DNA of 64,000 bases, taken from positions 831,155 to 895,154 of the forward strand of contig VYZB01000024.1 of the NCBI GenBank assembly GCA_013397455.1, given 5' to 3'. A program made the translations under genes and the position numbers. The notes under the pieces were generated by a model, which was not told the origin of the DNA, did no database searches, and was given only the letters and a program-made list of their open reading frames with translations. The stretch comes from Crotophaga sulcirostris. Taxonomy: Eukaryota > Chordata > Aves > Cuculiformes > Crotophagidae. The number at the start of each line of letters is the position of its first letter. Within the stretch, counting starts at the first letter, position 1. Positions 48,140-61,584 of this stretch are shown here, piece after piece.

Positions 48140-51100
48140 AATTTCTTACATATTTCAGTTCAATTCCCCTGTATCGTTATATGACAATAGAAAACTCAGA
48201 AAACTCTTATTTCAGTTTCTTAGAACTCTTCAGGAAAAACCATCTAGCCCACAGTTTATCATCCATTTTATCAGTTTGCACTTATAAGTCTTCTACTGAA
48301 AGTTCAGTTTGAAACAATTCCTTAAATTCAGCTTCCATGAAGATGAGTTTCTCATGGAACCTCCCTTGAGTCCTTTTGCAGCAAATGTTGACAGAAGGAA
48401 TTAACCTATCTTTTTTTTTTTGCTATGGACTTATTTTTGTGTTTCTTTATACCTCAACTAGCAATCAGCAGTACAAGCTGGGAAAACTTCCTGCATTTGT
48501 GATTTTTTGAGAAAGTTTTTGTTATTTGTTAATGTTTTTAGCCAGTTCTACCTCAAAATCATTTTTCGCTTGCACTGTTACAGTCTTATGTTTAACTAGA
48601 GAGTATTTATGCTCCTTTCGAATTTTATCATTTGGATAAGACTTCCTTTTTTTTCTTAAGCATACCTTTTACTTCTAACAGCCTCTGTGGCTAATGATGC
48701 TAGAATTTTTTTATGATTTTGATTTTATGTGGTTGTTTCAAAATCTTTTATTTTTATATTTATATATCAAACTCATATCTAACCAGCACTTAGACTGTGA
48801 TGTCTGAAAAAGTTCTCATGCCACCCACATGAATTTCATCCTTTTCCACACTCTTATTCTATTTTAACCAAATTATCTTTCTTTTTCTCTTGCAATAAGG
48901 CTGTTGAATTTGAGTTTACTAACTTTTTTGAAATTATACCTTGAACTTAGTTCTACCTGTTGTTCAGGACTTAACAGTAGCTTTATTTTGTACATTTTTG
49001 AAATAATTCCTCCAAGAAACCGTTGTTTATGCTACCTAAAAATATTCTTGTGATCAGTATACCCTCCTAGTCATGGCATAAACAAAAATTCCTGATATTA
49101 ATGGGTTTTCTCCTCTCATATGCATACAAATTTCCTTTACCATACCATAAATATTGCCCCTATTAAGTTTGGGTTATCCCAACTAATACCACAGACTAAT
49201 ACTGTATTTCTTTTCCTTATGCCTCTCAATTCAATCCTGACAACTCAGTCTGTAAGGACTCTGTAGATCTTACGTGATTCAGCTTTGTTTTCTTTAAGGT
49301 ATAACGACTCTTTGTTACCAAAGTTTAAAACAACCAGTCAGATATAAGAAATTCCAAAGTAGAGAGCTCAAGATTAAACTGTTCTAGATTTTTACAATAT
49401 GAATTCTAGTATAATCTGCATTTTTTTGACATTGAAATAGTTTGCTAGCACGTCTGATGAATTGTTTATCAAAAGAAAGTTTTCAGTTTCTAAACGTCTG
49501 ACTAAATCTAGATGAAAAAAGAAAAATGCTAGTTCACAACAATCACAAGCACACACAACTGGCTATGCTAAGCCTTACTGTGTCTAATAAATCTCATTAT
49601 GTCTACTTCAGACCCTAGTCATTCACTTCGATGTCCTGTAACTAATATATATGTCTACATTTCACCTTTTGCTGTTCTATTGCACCTCTCTATACAACAG
49701 GGAAAATGTTGTATGGCAGTACCTTAAGATTGGTCCTAAGATGGTAGGACTTACTTTGGTCTTTCCAGCTATGCTACTGACTCTCTGTGCTGTTTTCTCT
49801 TGCCTCTGACTTCACAGGGCTTTGAATTAAATCCTATATACATGAGGTAGAGAGAATAGGAAACTGCCTAGATTGTTATAGTGAATAATAAATAGCATGA
49901 GTCACAAGAGCTGTCATCTTAACATTCTGCATTGCTGGGGAGGGTTTTGGAGGTTGGCCTAGAACACTTAACTGCTCATCAGTGTAAAGGAAGGTTGTGG
50001 CAATATTTACTTGGGCAAAATTAAGTTCTGTTCTATTGCTTGTATATGACTCATGTAGGTGTTAATAATATTCATCCCCTCCTTTTTGCAGGTGATCTGT
50101 TTTACAAAATATTTTAGTACTTCAATGTGCATTAAGGAAAATGGTTTTGTAATTTATTCCTCCTAGGAAAAACACAATCCATCTTAGTCATTGTCCTGAA
50201 TTTTCTCTAGACATTTTGAGTAACTGTAAAATAAGTGTAAAATGTTCCTATGTCAGAATTAACTCTGCTCTGTGTTCACTTTGCACTAAGGGCTCCATAA
50301 ATTTTGTTTCTTGACTAGAAACTCAGAGAAGCAAATGGAATTGCTATTGACAGATCTAGGAGAGCTTTTTGAGTCAGTGTTGCTGAGCAGTACAAGGACT
50401 CCATGGATAGAACCAGGAAAGGTTAAGGTTGTCTGGAGACTGAAATCAGAATTTTGAAAGGAGAGATGGCGGTCAACATGAATCACATGCTCCGATCACT
50501 GATTCCACTGTGTGAGTCATTAAATTGATGCTGGGAGTCTGATGCAATTTAAAATGCAATATTTAATACAGGCACAGAAGAGGATCAAGAGTGCTTTTTA
50601 TATATTTCCTTAGAATAATCTGCAATGTGGTTGTTTTGTAAGCTCTATCTAAAATCTTTTTCACTATAATAAATCAAAATACATTCATAAGATAGAATAA
50701 GGTTCATTTCAACTAATAATATGATATTAATACAGTTCATTCTTTACATGAACTCTAAATCAGCAAGTTGTGTAAGTGTGGTTCTGTATACATGTCTATT
50801 CAGGAAAATTCTTGAGCATATGCTTAGCCCTAAATATGCAGTAAAATCCCCAGTATCAGTAGGATGTGAATATATGCCATATGCTTTCCTGAAAAGAGTT
50901 GAATTTCCAAATTTGACCCAATAACATATTACTCTAGATAAATAAGCATCTGGTTCATAAATTGCTGTTTAAAAAATGTCAACGTTGACAAGTAAAAATT
51001 GAAGAAGTAAAGGTCACTTGCAAGAGTAATATTTATTTTTAAAATGTATCTTTAGGGGAAAAAACATTTATGTTATTATCCGCCCTCAAGTGTTCAAAAT

Positions 51101-54095
51101 TCTGTGATATTTAATTTCCTCTTAATGCCCATTAATTCAAATACAAGAATTGAGGAAAGAAACTCTAACTTTTGCTCTTCTTAAACCAAGAACTTATAGA
51201 GTCAATCTCTCTCTAATATAACTTTAATTACCGATGCCCTTCTGTACAGATTTTTTTTTTGCTAAAGACACCTGGGGACCAGGTTAGGATATTTTTTAAC
51301 CTCCTTTGTGTGTGTGTCTTGACAGACCCTTTTCCTGCCCCTCCTGGCTTGCCCCTGTTGGATTTCTGTGTGGGAAAAGTACTAAAGGCTGCCTTCAAAC
51401 TTGGTTCTAATCTGCAGGCAATCACAGATCTTGTTAAAGCTTTGGAGCATGTTCAGCACCTTTAATTCAGGCTAAATGGATGAAGCAATTAGGTTCCTTT
51501 GTGGAGCAAGGTAGCTGGAAATATGCTTGGAAATTACAAGCAGGGAAGCCACCTACCTACCGTCTTGCCTCAGGAGAAGCCAGACCTCCTGTGTACATCC
51601 TTTGTAAGTAATCAGCACCAAGAAAAATGCCTGGCTTGTAGTATCACTTCCTCTTCCCAAGAAGAACAAGCTGGCAAGATCCCAGTTAATGACTAGCTAC
51701 TCAGGTCAGAGCCATTAGTACAATAGTATTGTATCTTTTGACAAAGTTCACTGGGCTCTGCTTCTTCAGTTCCCAAATTACAATTCAACATATTAAATTG
51801 AGATTTTGATGATTCATATTTATGTGCAAAAGTAACAGTAATGCACAAAGGAACACTGGATCCTTAGAGAGAAATTGGCTTTGATAGCACAAAGCATATT
51901 CTCCATCTAATATTTAGCAGTTATGATGGAAAACACAATAAATTGAGGTGAGGAGAATGAGTACTTGAGAGGCAGTAGTTTTGCAAGCTGATATTTTTGG
52001 TGGCAATATTGGCTTAAAGTGTTTGTGCCATCAGTGTCTCCCTTTCAGTTGTACTGGCACTGTGCACTTGATTTGAGAACTGATATGGCAAAAAATTAAA
52101 TAGACTAAAAATCTCTTTGCATAAGAATCTGCATGACACAAATTCTTAGTTCTTCAGTCCATTTCAGAGAAACAATCTGTTTTCTGCATACCAGGGGCAC
52201 ACAAAATTGTCATGTACAGTACATCAAGTACAAATTGTAGAGGGATTCACTCCAAAAAAGCACCTATACTACACTCTAAACAGCTAATGCAGATACACTC
52301 AGAACAGCTGAGCTTGGTCTTGTCTCAGATCTCTCCAATCTCATGCAAATCCAGGTGTTTTCCTGTGAGCAGAGATCCCTTATCCCATACGTTATTTTGA
52401 TCAATTAAGAAACTGATGCACTAAATACCTCAATGTATTGTATTACTAAGTGCTTAAGAGGAATACTGACTGCAAAGCTCAGTGTTACTTTATATATGCC
52501 TGGTATCCCATGAGACAAAATCATCATGAGCATAAGAATTTCCTCTGTATATTAGGAATTATTTTCTGGCAGTACATTGTGTTAATATTGTATTTTTCTA
52601 TATTTTAATGCTTTATGATTTCGCTATGCTTCGCTTTATAACACAGAAGCCTTGGGAAGAATAAGCTATGGCAATGTCAGTACTGTCATAATATACTGGA
52701 AGAAGTGTTAAATCCCTTTAGATAAACAGTCATCAATGCAATGCAGTGATTTATTTCAGATTGAAACAATACACCTATTCTTTATAATTTCAGGGAATGC
52801 AGTACCAAACAATGTCATGTGAAAGACACACGTGAATTCCAAGAACCCTGAATGTGAAAAATCCATCAGTGTCACTTCTGTCAAATTGCTGACTTGATTT
52901 GTTGGTTTGAATTTGGGACAGATCACAGTGTGAGTAAAGAGAGAACAACTCCAGCTACGAGCAAGTGGAAGAGGAATTAGTGCTTCAGACCTTTAAACTG
53001 AAAAAGATGTTTTAAAAGACACCATGAAAATGTGATCCTAGTTGAGCAGCTAAGGTGCATTCTGCTAAGTGGCTGGAGAAGTGGGAGTGGAGTAGGCCAA
53101 AACGGTGATCTATAATAGAAGATGGTATTTGTGATCCTCTGCTGTTCTTATAAATTTAAAGGAAAGGAGGTCCGGATGCTCTCAGAAATACTATCCAATT
53201 TTTATAATTTTGCACTGCAAGCTGGCAAGAAATCTTACCACAGAAAGGTGGTAAGAAAATGTCAGCCTGTAAGGAGGCCACCATCTCCCCCCTATCCCAG
53301 CTCCAAGGAAACAAAAGATCTTCCACATTTGAAAAATGATTTCAGCCATGCTGGTGGCCTGAAAGCATTTTGTAACAATTCTGTTAATACTATTGCTAGA
53401 ATCCCCCTAAAATGTTTAAGATTAGGCAATTTTTAAGAACTTCAGAGTAGCAGCAAGAACAGTATCACCTCTCAGTAAGATTACTCCACCCTTTCAGATT
53501 CTGCCTTCAATGGTATTTGGGCTGTTAGGGCTGCAGTGGGATAGTAGGCTTTTTTTTGAACTGATGTTTATGTTTTATGTTAACATCAAAATGTTTCTAC
53601 AGCAATTAGTTTTTATCTTTTCTCCTAAAAGAACATATATATGGAGGGTAAGATAACTGACACCCAGAAACTAAACAATACAGACAACAGTCTTCAGCAG
53701 GGACACAATGGCTGAAAATGGACATGAATAGACTTCAATATCTTACAAGTCAATATAAATTCATACGTAGCACAAGAACATAGGGTTTATCTTTCACAAA
53801 ATGGAAGATGACATGCTTTTGAAAGCAGGAATTGTGTAAAAAAACTGACTTTTTCAACAATTTGACTTTTTATGGATGTCTTTGAAAATAAATTTCACTG
53901 TTCCGGAGAGCAAAAAATTTCTTTTTGCAGAATAGGTTTTTTATTAACTCAATTTTCTTACACTATTTTGTGCATGAACTTTGACCCAAATCGATACATA
54001 CATAAGCTCTTCAGTGTTTGGAAGAACATAGACAACTATCTGATGAACAAGCCAGTTGCAATGCTAAAAAATTGGAATAAACAGAAGACATGATA
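48140..54095. other. Unique AT-rich sequence, no gene seen
   Basis: This is single-copy-looking sequence. T-rich runs occur near 48411-48421 and 51251-51260. A 104-codon frame at 53122-53436 is lysine/proline-rich in the middle but unrecognised. Confidence 0.45.
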
Positions 54096-54158
54096 TACCA
54101 TGATTTATGACTTGGAAATAATATATTTTCCCTTATTATTTTCTCTCTCAATTTGCAG

Positions 54159-54195
54159 TACTCCTGAAATCAGAAATATTGATTACATTTTTCAA
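54159..54195 (+). other. Candidate 37-nt internal exon (unconfirmed)
   Basis: A strong acceptor, a pyrimidine tract with ttctctctcaatttgcag ending at 54158, precedes 37 nt. These are followed directly by a donor-like gtaaga (54196-54201). One frame reads TPEIRNIDYIFQ through the segment without a stop. The length and paired sites would fit a small exon. I recognise neither the peptide nor any neighbouring exon, and such pairs also arise by chance. Confidence 0.2.
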
Positions 54196-54204
54196 GTAAG
54201 AGTG

Positions 54205-55090
54205 AAAGATGGGATTCTTTCTAAATTGTTCACCATTATTATGGGTCCAGGCTGCAGGAATAAAATCTATAATGGACATTCTAGAATCTAGAAGGATATG
54301 ACCTCTCTGACCAGGGTGCAGTACATGAGCAAGGCAAGCAGAGCGGGTCAGGTGATGGTGGTAAGTCCAACAACAATCCAGTGCCCATCAGGTGAAGGAT
54401 CAGCGAGCCTAGGAAACAACCCACGTCCACCTACCATTGCTATAAGCAGAGCCCTGAGACCACATGTCTAGAACTAGATACTCCTCAATCTTATCCCACC
54501 ACCACAGTCCCATGCACCCCTTCCTGCACATCTGGGAGAAAACAGCAGGGCTTGTGGTGGTCGGCAGAGATGATTCAGAGGCAACACCTTCCAAACTGAT
54601 AAAAGGATGGCACTGGTAGTCTGAAGGTTTTGATGTAAGTCAAAACAGAGTCCAAACCACACTCACAAGACAGCACAGCTACTCAGCAGAGCTCTGAGAC
54701 TTCAGTCACACCCAAGTGTCAGTTGGTGCTGTCAATTCTCTATTATTCAGTCACAATGTTATTGCCAAAACAGGGGAGGGGGGGAAGCAATGTGAGAGTT
54801 GTCATCAAATCTGATCCTAGTAGGTATCAGGAATCATTCACTACCCTTAGCTCCCAGGGGAAGTAAAAAGGCTTTTAACATTTTTGAACAAAAAAAAAAA
54901 AACCTGCAGTACCTCCTGTCTTCCACAGCACAAAGAAGTATAAGAAGGCAAAAATGCATTTTCCGTCCAGAACTGGAGGGGAAGAAGGAAGCTTTAGCTC
55001 ATCGCGAGTTTTGAACTGGGCTTTGGTCTTCTGAGTCTCTGAAGCACTGAAGAGTGAATTAACAAGGATAATGCTGCTACAAGGGCACTC
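54205..55090. other. Unique sequence, no gene seen
   Basis: An A13 run lies at 54890-54902. Otherwise nothing is recognised. Confidence 0.45.
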
Positions 55091-55096
55091 AGCTTC

Positions 55097-55729
55097 TCAC
55101 TCAGTACAGTCTTTGCTGAGCCACCAGGGATTTGACAGGTGATCAGAGTAGCAGGTTGTGTGATTAGGCTGAATGTAAGTGTAACTAGCTACCAACAGTC
55201 CATAAATAAGCCCAGATGGATACTGCAGGATGACTGAAGGATGTGCACTATGCAGTAGTCTGTTAGTGCCACAGGCCAAGCGGGAAGGATGCAGGAGGGT
55301 GCATTTTAAGAGGTCTCTATGTTCTTCCAGCTCCTGGGCCTCACAATACCTGAATTCATCTTTGGTGCCAACACAAATCTCCCTGCAGTTTCTTTGACCT
55401 TTGTGAGGTAGCTCACAAGCGACAGGATAACAGTTCAAATCACCACTTTTTTCTTTTTTCCATCTGTTTTCTCTAGATGAATACTCCTCACAAAGCTTGG
55501 GCCAGCCCCAGACTATGTGTGACTGGTGCCATAGGTACTGTCTGCCTTGGTTTCCTTGGCAAATACTACATAGATCCTGAGCAAATAGAAGGAAAAAAAA
55601 ATAAAATAGAAAAAAATATAATACTCCTTGGTACTGCCTAGAATGGATAAAAGGAAAATTAGTTGGAGGTAGGTAGAGAAGAGTGAACAGAGCCAAAAGA
55701 GTTGCTTGCCAACCCTTGCAAGCAGTCAA
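55097..55729 (-). other. 210-codon methionine-free open frame
   Basis: This is the longest stop-free run in the window, but it begins with TTG and contains no ATG codon, so it cannot be a conventional standalone gene. The translation has a hydrophobic N-terminal third (FFLFYFFFLLFA, from a T-rich stretch) and a cysteine-rich, charged remainder. No domain is recognised. It could be part of a decayed element or gene, or a chance run in locally GC-richer sequence. Confidence 0.12.
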
Positions 55730-55749
55730 CAGGTAGAGATGTGAACAGT

Positions 55750-56125
55750 GCTATGTGACCCAACTCTTTGGTCCCAGCTACTACTTATACCAGCTTATAC
55801 TGTTTGCAAACACAACATAAACTTAGAAACTATGTGGGAAATAAGGTTGCTGCTTACACCCAGAAGAAATCACAAGTTTCTCACTGATAGCTCAAGAGCA
55901 GAAATAGAAGCAAAATTTCCTATGAATTTGTCATTCAGCTCCAGTTAGCAATATGACAGCATGTTAGTAATGGCTGCTTTGCTCATTTCTGCCAAGGGAA
56001 TTCCACAATCTGTTCTACATGGGCCTCAGATTCCTCCAGGTTAATCTAATGCATGATCTCAAGCCTCAAAAGCTTAAATACTCACAGCTCTTCTTCCTAA
56101 GAAACAAACATATAATCAAATCTCA
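55750..56125. other. Unique sequence, no gene seen
   Basis: No feature is recognised. Confidence 0.45.
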
Positions 56126-56129
56126 TCCT

Positions 56130-56275
56130 TCAGGGAATAAGCTGATGGTTGCAGGCTCTGCAAGGAATACTTCCCCTATTTTATGGCTTTGCACAAATTG
56201 TGGGGTTTGCCTTTCCTCTGAAGCATGAGGTATAAGCTACTGCTGGATGCAGAATACCAGGCTTAATAAAGAAAT
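56130..56275 (+). mobile_element. Ancient LINE/SINE 3' tail fragment
   Basis: gggtttgcctttcctctgaa, then gcatgaggtataagctactg, ctggatgcagaataccag and gcttaata match the wording of the old repeat tail also seen at 8040-8140. It is in sense orientation. The upstream part (ctgatggttgcaggctctgc) may belong to it. Confidence 0.55.
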
Positions 56276-56279
56276 ATTC

Positions 56280-59200
56280 AGAGCTGGCAAAGGCTGTGTT
56301 TTTATGTTTTTATCAGCAGCACTCTGCTTTTTCCTCTCGGTTCTGAGGCAAGGGAGAAATACTAATTGGTAGAACTGTTTGCAATGGTAAGTCTGAAAGC
56401 AGATGCACCAAAAATGGCATTACCTGTAAAGCAAACATGACTAATTATCTGGGGACCATACCTGTGCTTGGGATCTTCTTCAGGATCAGAAAGTCTGCTG
56501 CATGTAGATAGAAACACAGCTTTTACAAATGTTCCTCAAATGAGCAGATCTCTCAGAGGCTTTGCTATAGCTCTCCAGTTATTATTTTATGGGCCAGTGA
56601 CCAGGCTGTCCTTACAGCACAGCAAGTAATGCAATTGCTGTTCCATTTGCAGACACCTGACACAGTACTGCAAGTGAATGCAAAAGGCTTTTCTGTGGGA
56701 ATAGGAACGCAGTTGTAAAAATACCTGTGGCACACAGGTAGGCTCCCACCACCGAGGCAGCCAGCCCTCTTTGTCTCACAACTGGTGCTCGGAAAACAGT
56801 GATTCTGGCTCATCTTCAAAAAATTAGTTTTCATTCCACCATTACTCCTTCCCTATAAATTCTACAGAGTGTCAGGACAAAATGTGGCACCACAGAAAGA
56901 CATTGCAGCTAAATTATCTCAAGCGAGGGAAAAGCCTTGAGAATTATACAGGACTGAGTGGCCCTGTGTATTGTGTTAGTCATAAACAAGCACAATGTGA
57001 ACTCACATCTGGGTTCTCGGCTTCTAAATATACTGAAACTGCCAAGGCAACAGATGAGATTTTCCCATCAATAGCCATTGAGAAGGCACTTATTCTGTGA
57101 TCAGTTTTAGACCAAGAAGAATTAATATGGCCTTGTCACAGGCAAAGTTTGCTATTAGAAATAAACAGCCTCCATTGTACACTCATCTTCTTAAAGAAGC
57201 AAGGCCATTTATGCTGACGACAAGAACAAAAGAACAGATAAAAAATTTGACCTGGAGGTTCATTTAATAATTGAGTAAATGAATATGGAATTTTTTGCTA
57301 GAAAGCCAGGTTTGTTAAAAGAAGATTGCAGCTGAGTAAATTCAAACTATCTCTTCAGCTGCCTTCAAATTGTTTCTCCTTCTAAATTTTAAAAGTTTGA
57401 TGCAGTTAATTAATTTCCTTTTGGTTGGCATCTTTGGAAGTGGAGCTAGGAACAAAATGCCTCCTGGAAACTACAGTGAGCCTCTCAGGAGATTATATAA
57501 TAATCTTCATTCCCTCTACATGATTACTGGAGAACCTCCAAAACTATGATATTTCAAAGGACACATTGGGCACCATAGCACATCTCTGCAGCAGCCACAG
57601 CAACCATCAGGGACCTCAGCTCAGAGAGTGCTTAATCAGGAAGTGATTACCTTACATTTCCTTCATCCCGTTCTTTTATGCATCTCATACCTCTCATCCT
57701 ACACTTTACAGCAGAAGTCATACAGGACAGGTAAGGTGTCCATTGTAGAGGTGAGTGGTGCCATTCAGAGAGCAGTTCTGACCCCTAGCTGGAGATCTGC
57801 AGTACACAGGTGAGAGATAATAACAACAGAAAAGGCAACTCATGGAGTAAGCTGTCAAAAGGCACAACTGAAAGCAAAATGTAGTGGACAATCCAACATG
57901 CCTCCTGAGGGCAGCGTAAGAGTAATAGAAAGAATAGAAAAGTACTATTTTTAATCTTCCAGTTAGCAGCTATGTGGAATTAAGACAGTAGCACACAGGA
58001 GAAAAATCAAGTACAATAGTAGGAACAACGATGTGAAAAACAAAACCAAATTATTTATGACCCTGATTCCCAAGTGATAAGAATGAACATAATAAAAGTA
58101 GAATAGTAAAACTAGTTAGACAGGAGAACAAATCACCTTCATACCTATTTGTAAAATAAATAACTTTTCAATAAAAATTGGAACTGGAAAAAAAAGTGCA
58201 TTTTCACACATAGCTCAAAGATCACATAAATGCCAAGTGACGTGACAGTTGCTGAAATAAATGCTCTTTTTATGAACAGCAGAGTAGTAAAGCAAGCAAA
58301 ATAGATGCATAAAATGGGTAAATTTCCAGTGTATTAGTTATTGCTGCCTCTGAGCTGCAGTAAATTACAAACTCAGTTTTACCTTTTTTTTGTGTTCATG
58401 AATACATTTTTGGGATTGTTTTTCCACCCCCTTCTTTCATAACTCCAATTTTTAGAGATTTATGTTCTTCTTTAAAGTCTATAAATAAGAAGTATCCAGG
58501 TCTTTTCTATATGAGGGAAGAGGGTTGAAACCTCAGAAGAAAGTATTTATTGTGTATTTCTGAACTTCCTTTGCATAAATTCTGTTATCTATGAACATAC
58601 CGCTTCCATAAAACTTGGTTTTGTCTGAGTATTTTTCCCCTTACAAATGAAATCCAAAGTAAGTTTTCCACCAGAAATCATGGACCTACTCACCCTGCGG
58701 TTTGCTCCTTTATTTTTCTTTTCTTGTTTATGGTACAAAATCACAGCATGTTCTCTTTATTTACTGCTCACTATACCTATAAATAAAGGATGTAAGATTA
58801 TCAAGATGGAGTGGACTGGAGTAAAAAAGATGAAAGATTTATTTGAAATACAAGTTGACCATTCCCAGCTGAGATGAGGAAACTAGCCAATGACTCTGAA
58901 AGTGAACAGAGTTAATAAGTGCCACAGAGAAAAAGTTCATCTTTGACTCTGATTACATCCTCTACCATCCCCTTTCCAAAAAAATCAAAACCAAAGCTAC
59001 ACTGTGAAAGAAGAATTAAGATTAAAGTTAAGGACTGTTAAATTCTGATATGTCTTTGTTTTTATCACCTATGTAGTCTTTTACACGGGTGCAAAAGACT
59101 ATCCTGCTTTGCCAGGGCTCATTTTTGCACTGAGATGAATGACCAGGCAGAGAGGAAGGCAAACTGGAACCATATCCAGAGCTTTTCAGTGCATTTATGA

Positions 59201-61555
59201 GTTCATATGTACAAATACAAGAGGGTTTTATTACTTACTCTAATAAATAAATAAATAATAATAAATAAATTCCTGCAACACAGGAACATAAAGATGATAG
59301 CTAGTGTCTGAAACTACTTAGCTGTAACCCAAAAATGCATAACTACTCAAGCTGAGGGACCTGAATCTTGTGACACTCCAATAATGCAGGAGAGCAGAAT
59401 TCCATTTAGCCACCCAACGGTACCTGTTTTCCACAGCAGATTCCGGGTACAGATTCCTTCAGTTCTCATGAGTTCTGTGGCTTCACAGAGACCAAGACAT
59501 ACTACCCAAACTGAATAAATCTTTTTTTAATTGAATTTCTCAGTCACACCATTCAAGATTTATCCAGAACAGATTAATGCACTATAACTCAAGCCTTATT
59601 TAATCTAGCTGCCTGATGAATGTATAGTTCTGTGGCTTTAGCATGAAATTCAACACAGGCGTTCCAAATTATTCAGAGAGAGAAATAAGCCCAGCAAAGA
59701 GAAAAACATCCTGCTAACTTTCATTAAAAATCTCATTCACATTGGCACAAAATTAATCAAGTAAAACAAGAAATGTGTCAAAACTTAAGGACAATTTATT
59801 ATCCCTCCCTATCTCACTGCACAGCCCCGGTCTTTCTTTATCTTTATTGATTATTAAAGTTGCTAAATCTGCTGACAGTCCCCTCCCTATGGAACTGACA
59901 GAGTCAAAAACGAGAATAGCAAAGTATAACAACATTTTTAATTGAAAAGTCACTAGGAATTCTTTGGTGAGTTCTGCAGTGAACACACACATCTAAAAGC
60001 ACCCCATTCCTGATGATCTGTGAAGGACATCAGCTTATTTGCTTTTATTTTTCCCAGGCTGTGGAGTAGAAACATAGTCAGCCAATATTAGAGTCACAAG
60101 TGGTATCAGTTTTCAGTCACTATTGATTGAGACTGACAGGCATACCTATACCCTACTAAGTGCAGACTCTGGAGTTCGTTATCCATATCATTTTAATGCT
60201 TAGCAGCTTGAGTTTTTTCTTACTTGCTTACTCACTCTTCCAGTGTTCATTCTAGTTTGTTATGAATTATCAATCAGATAATTGCAAATAAGAAAGTTCA
60301 TCCAGGAAACTGGGGGTTTTGCCTGGCTGTCGTTTGCACTGGGCTTTTGGACTTCACAAGTATGTTTCTGTATTTCTAAATGGGAAATAAACAGCATTGC
60401 TGACTGAAATTAATGGCAATGAGAGAACGCCAATTTTTTTGTTGTTGTGTGAAGCCAAAAAAGTTATGTTTTATTTTCTCCTGGCAGCTGGCTATCAATC
60501 ATGCATGAGACATGAAGTCTTTTCATCAATATGACTGCCAATCACCAGATAAGCTAGATGCAGGAATCTACAGACCCAGTAAAGCTGATTCCCAGCAGTA
60601 TTAAATTCATCAAAGGTTTCAAGCACCATTACAATCTATTTTTTTAAAACATTACTTTGTTTCTTTTTCCTTTTTCCCCAGACCAGATGATTGTTGCCTC
60701 CTATATTTTATAAAGAAAGTTTATGGGAAATTAAAACTTCCTTCAACTTCTTTGCTTGTAATGATTTTTTTACACGTTTTAGAGAGTTTGATGATCTTTT
60801 AATTAGCTGTCTTTAGTCTTATCATGCAATGCAATCTGCCTCTCTCAAATCCTGAAGCTATATAGCAAAGCAGCTACTTGATGAGTAGCTTTGTAAAATT
60901 CATGATCTGGGATCTACTAATAATGTCTCCCAGGTCATCATTATAAAGATTTACAAGCATCATAAGGTCTTAGAGGTAACTCCACTAGCAAAAAACACAG
61001 TTATTTTAGTGTACGTTTGTACATAAGATGACATCTCCAGTCACACTGAGATTCCTGGGCATGACACAGTGTAAAATACCAAAATACCAGTGAAATTCAC
61101 AGACTCTTATCTAGCCTCACCACATTTAAAATAATTAAATGTCTTTAGATATTTCATCTACAATGAAAGAAAGAGAGAAGAAACTTCCCAAGCAACAGAA
61201 TCTACTTCAAGGATGCATAACGAAACTCCAGATTATCTATGATTTATGGATCTTTTATTTCAGGGAAATATTCAAAATATAGTTCCTTAAAAAGTTTCAA
61301 CTTTATTAATTCAGTATTGAATTTTAATAGGTGAACAGAACATAAGAGATATTTATGGCAGTTGCAAGAAATTAGTTTGGAATAGCATATATTGTTCAGC
61401 AATTGAACGTTCCTTCCTTAGGAGAGAAAGCATCTTGAGACATAATTCTATCTTTTACTAGTTTGAAATTGAATAAAAATGGCAAAATAGAGCAATTTCA
61501 GTATTTCTAGAATAATCTTTTCAAAACCATGTTCTATTTGGTGTGATGCTGCCTA
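56280..61555. other. Unique AT-rich sequence, no gene seen
   Basis: An (ataa)n run lies at 59242-59270. No exon, RNA gene or repeat family is recognised. Confidence 0.45.
59242..59270. repeat. (aata)n/(aat)n microsatellite
   Basis: About seven aata/aat units. Minor simple repeat. Confidence 0.9.
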
Positions 61556-61559
61556 ATTT

Positions 61560-61582
61560 AAAAAAAAAAAAAAAAAAAAAAA
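61560..61582 (+). repeat. A23 homopolymer
   Basis: An uninterrupted run of 23 A. It could be a poly(A) tail of a retroposed transcript or a simple mononucleotide expansion. The upstream 150 bp show no recognisable gene or SINE. Confidence 0.9.
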
Positions 61583-61584
61583 GA

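Noticed and set aside
60660..60725. Strong acceptor (pyrimidine tract to ccag at 60681) as an exon start
   Set aside because: No matching donor within a sensible distance, and the only open frame following it is not protein-like.
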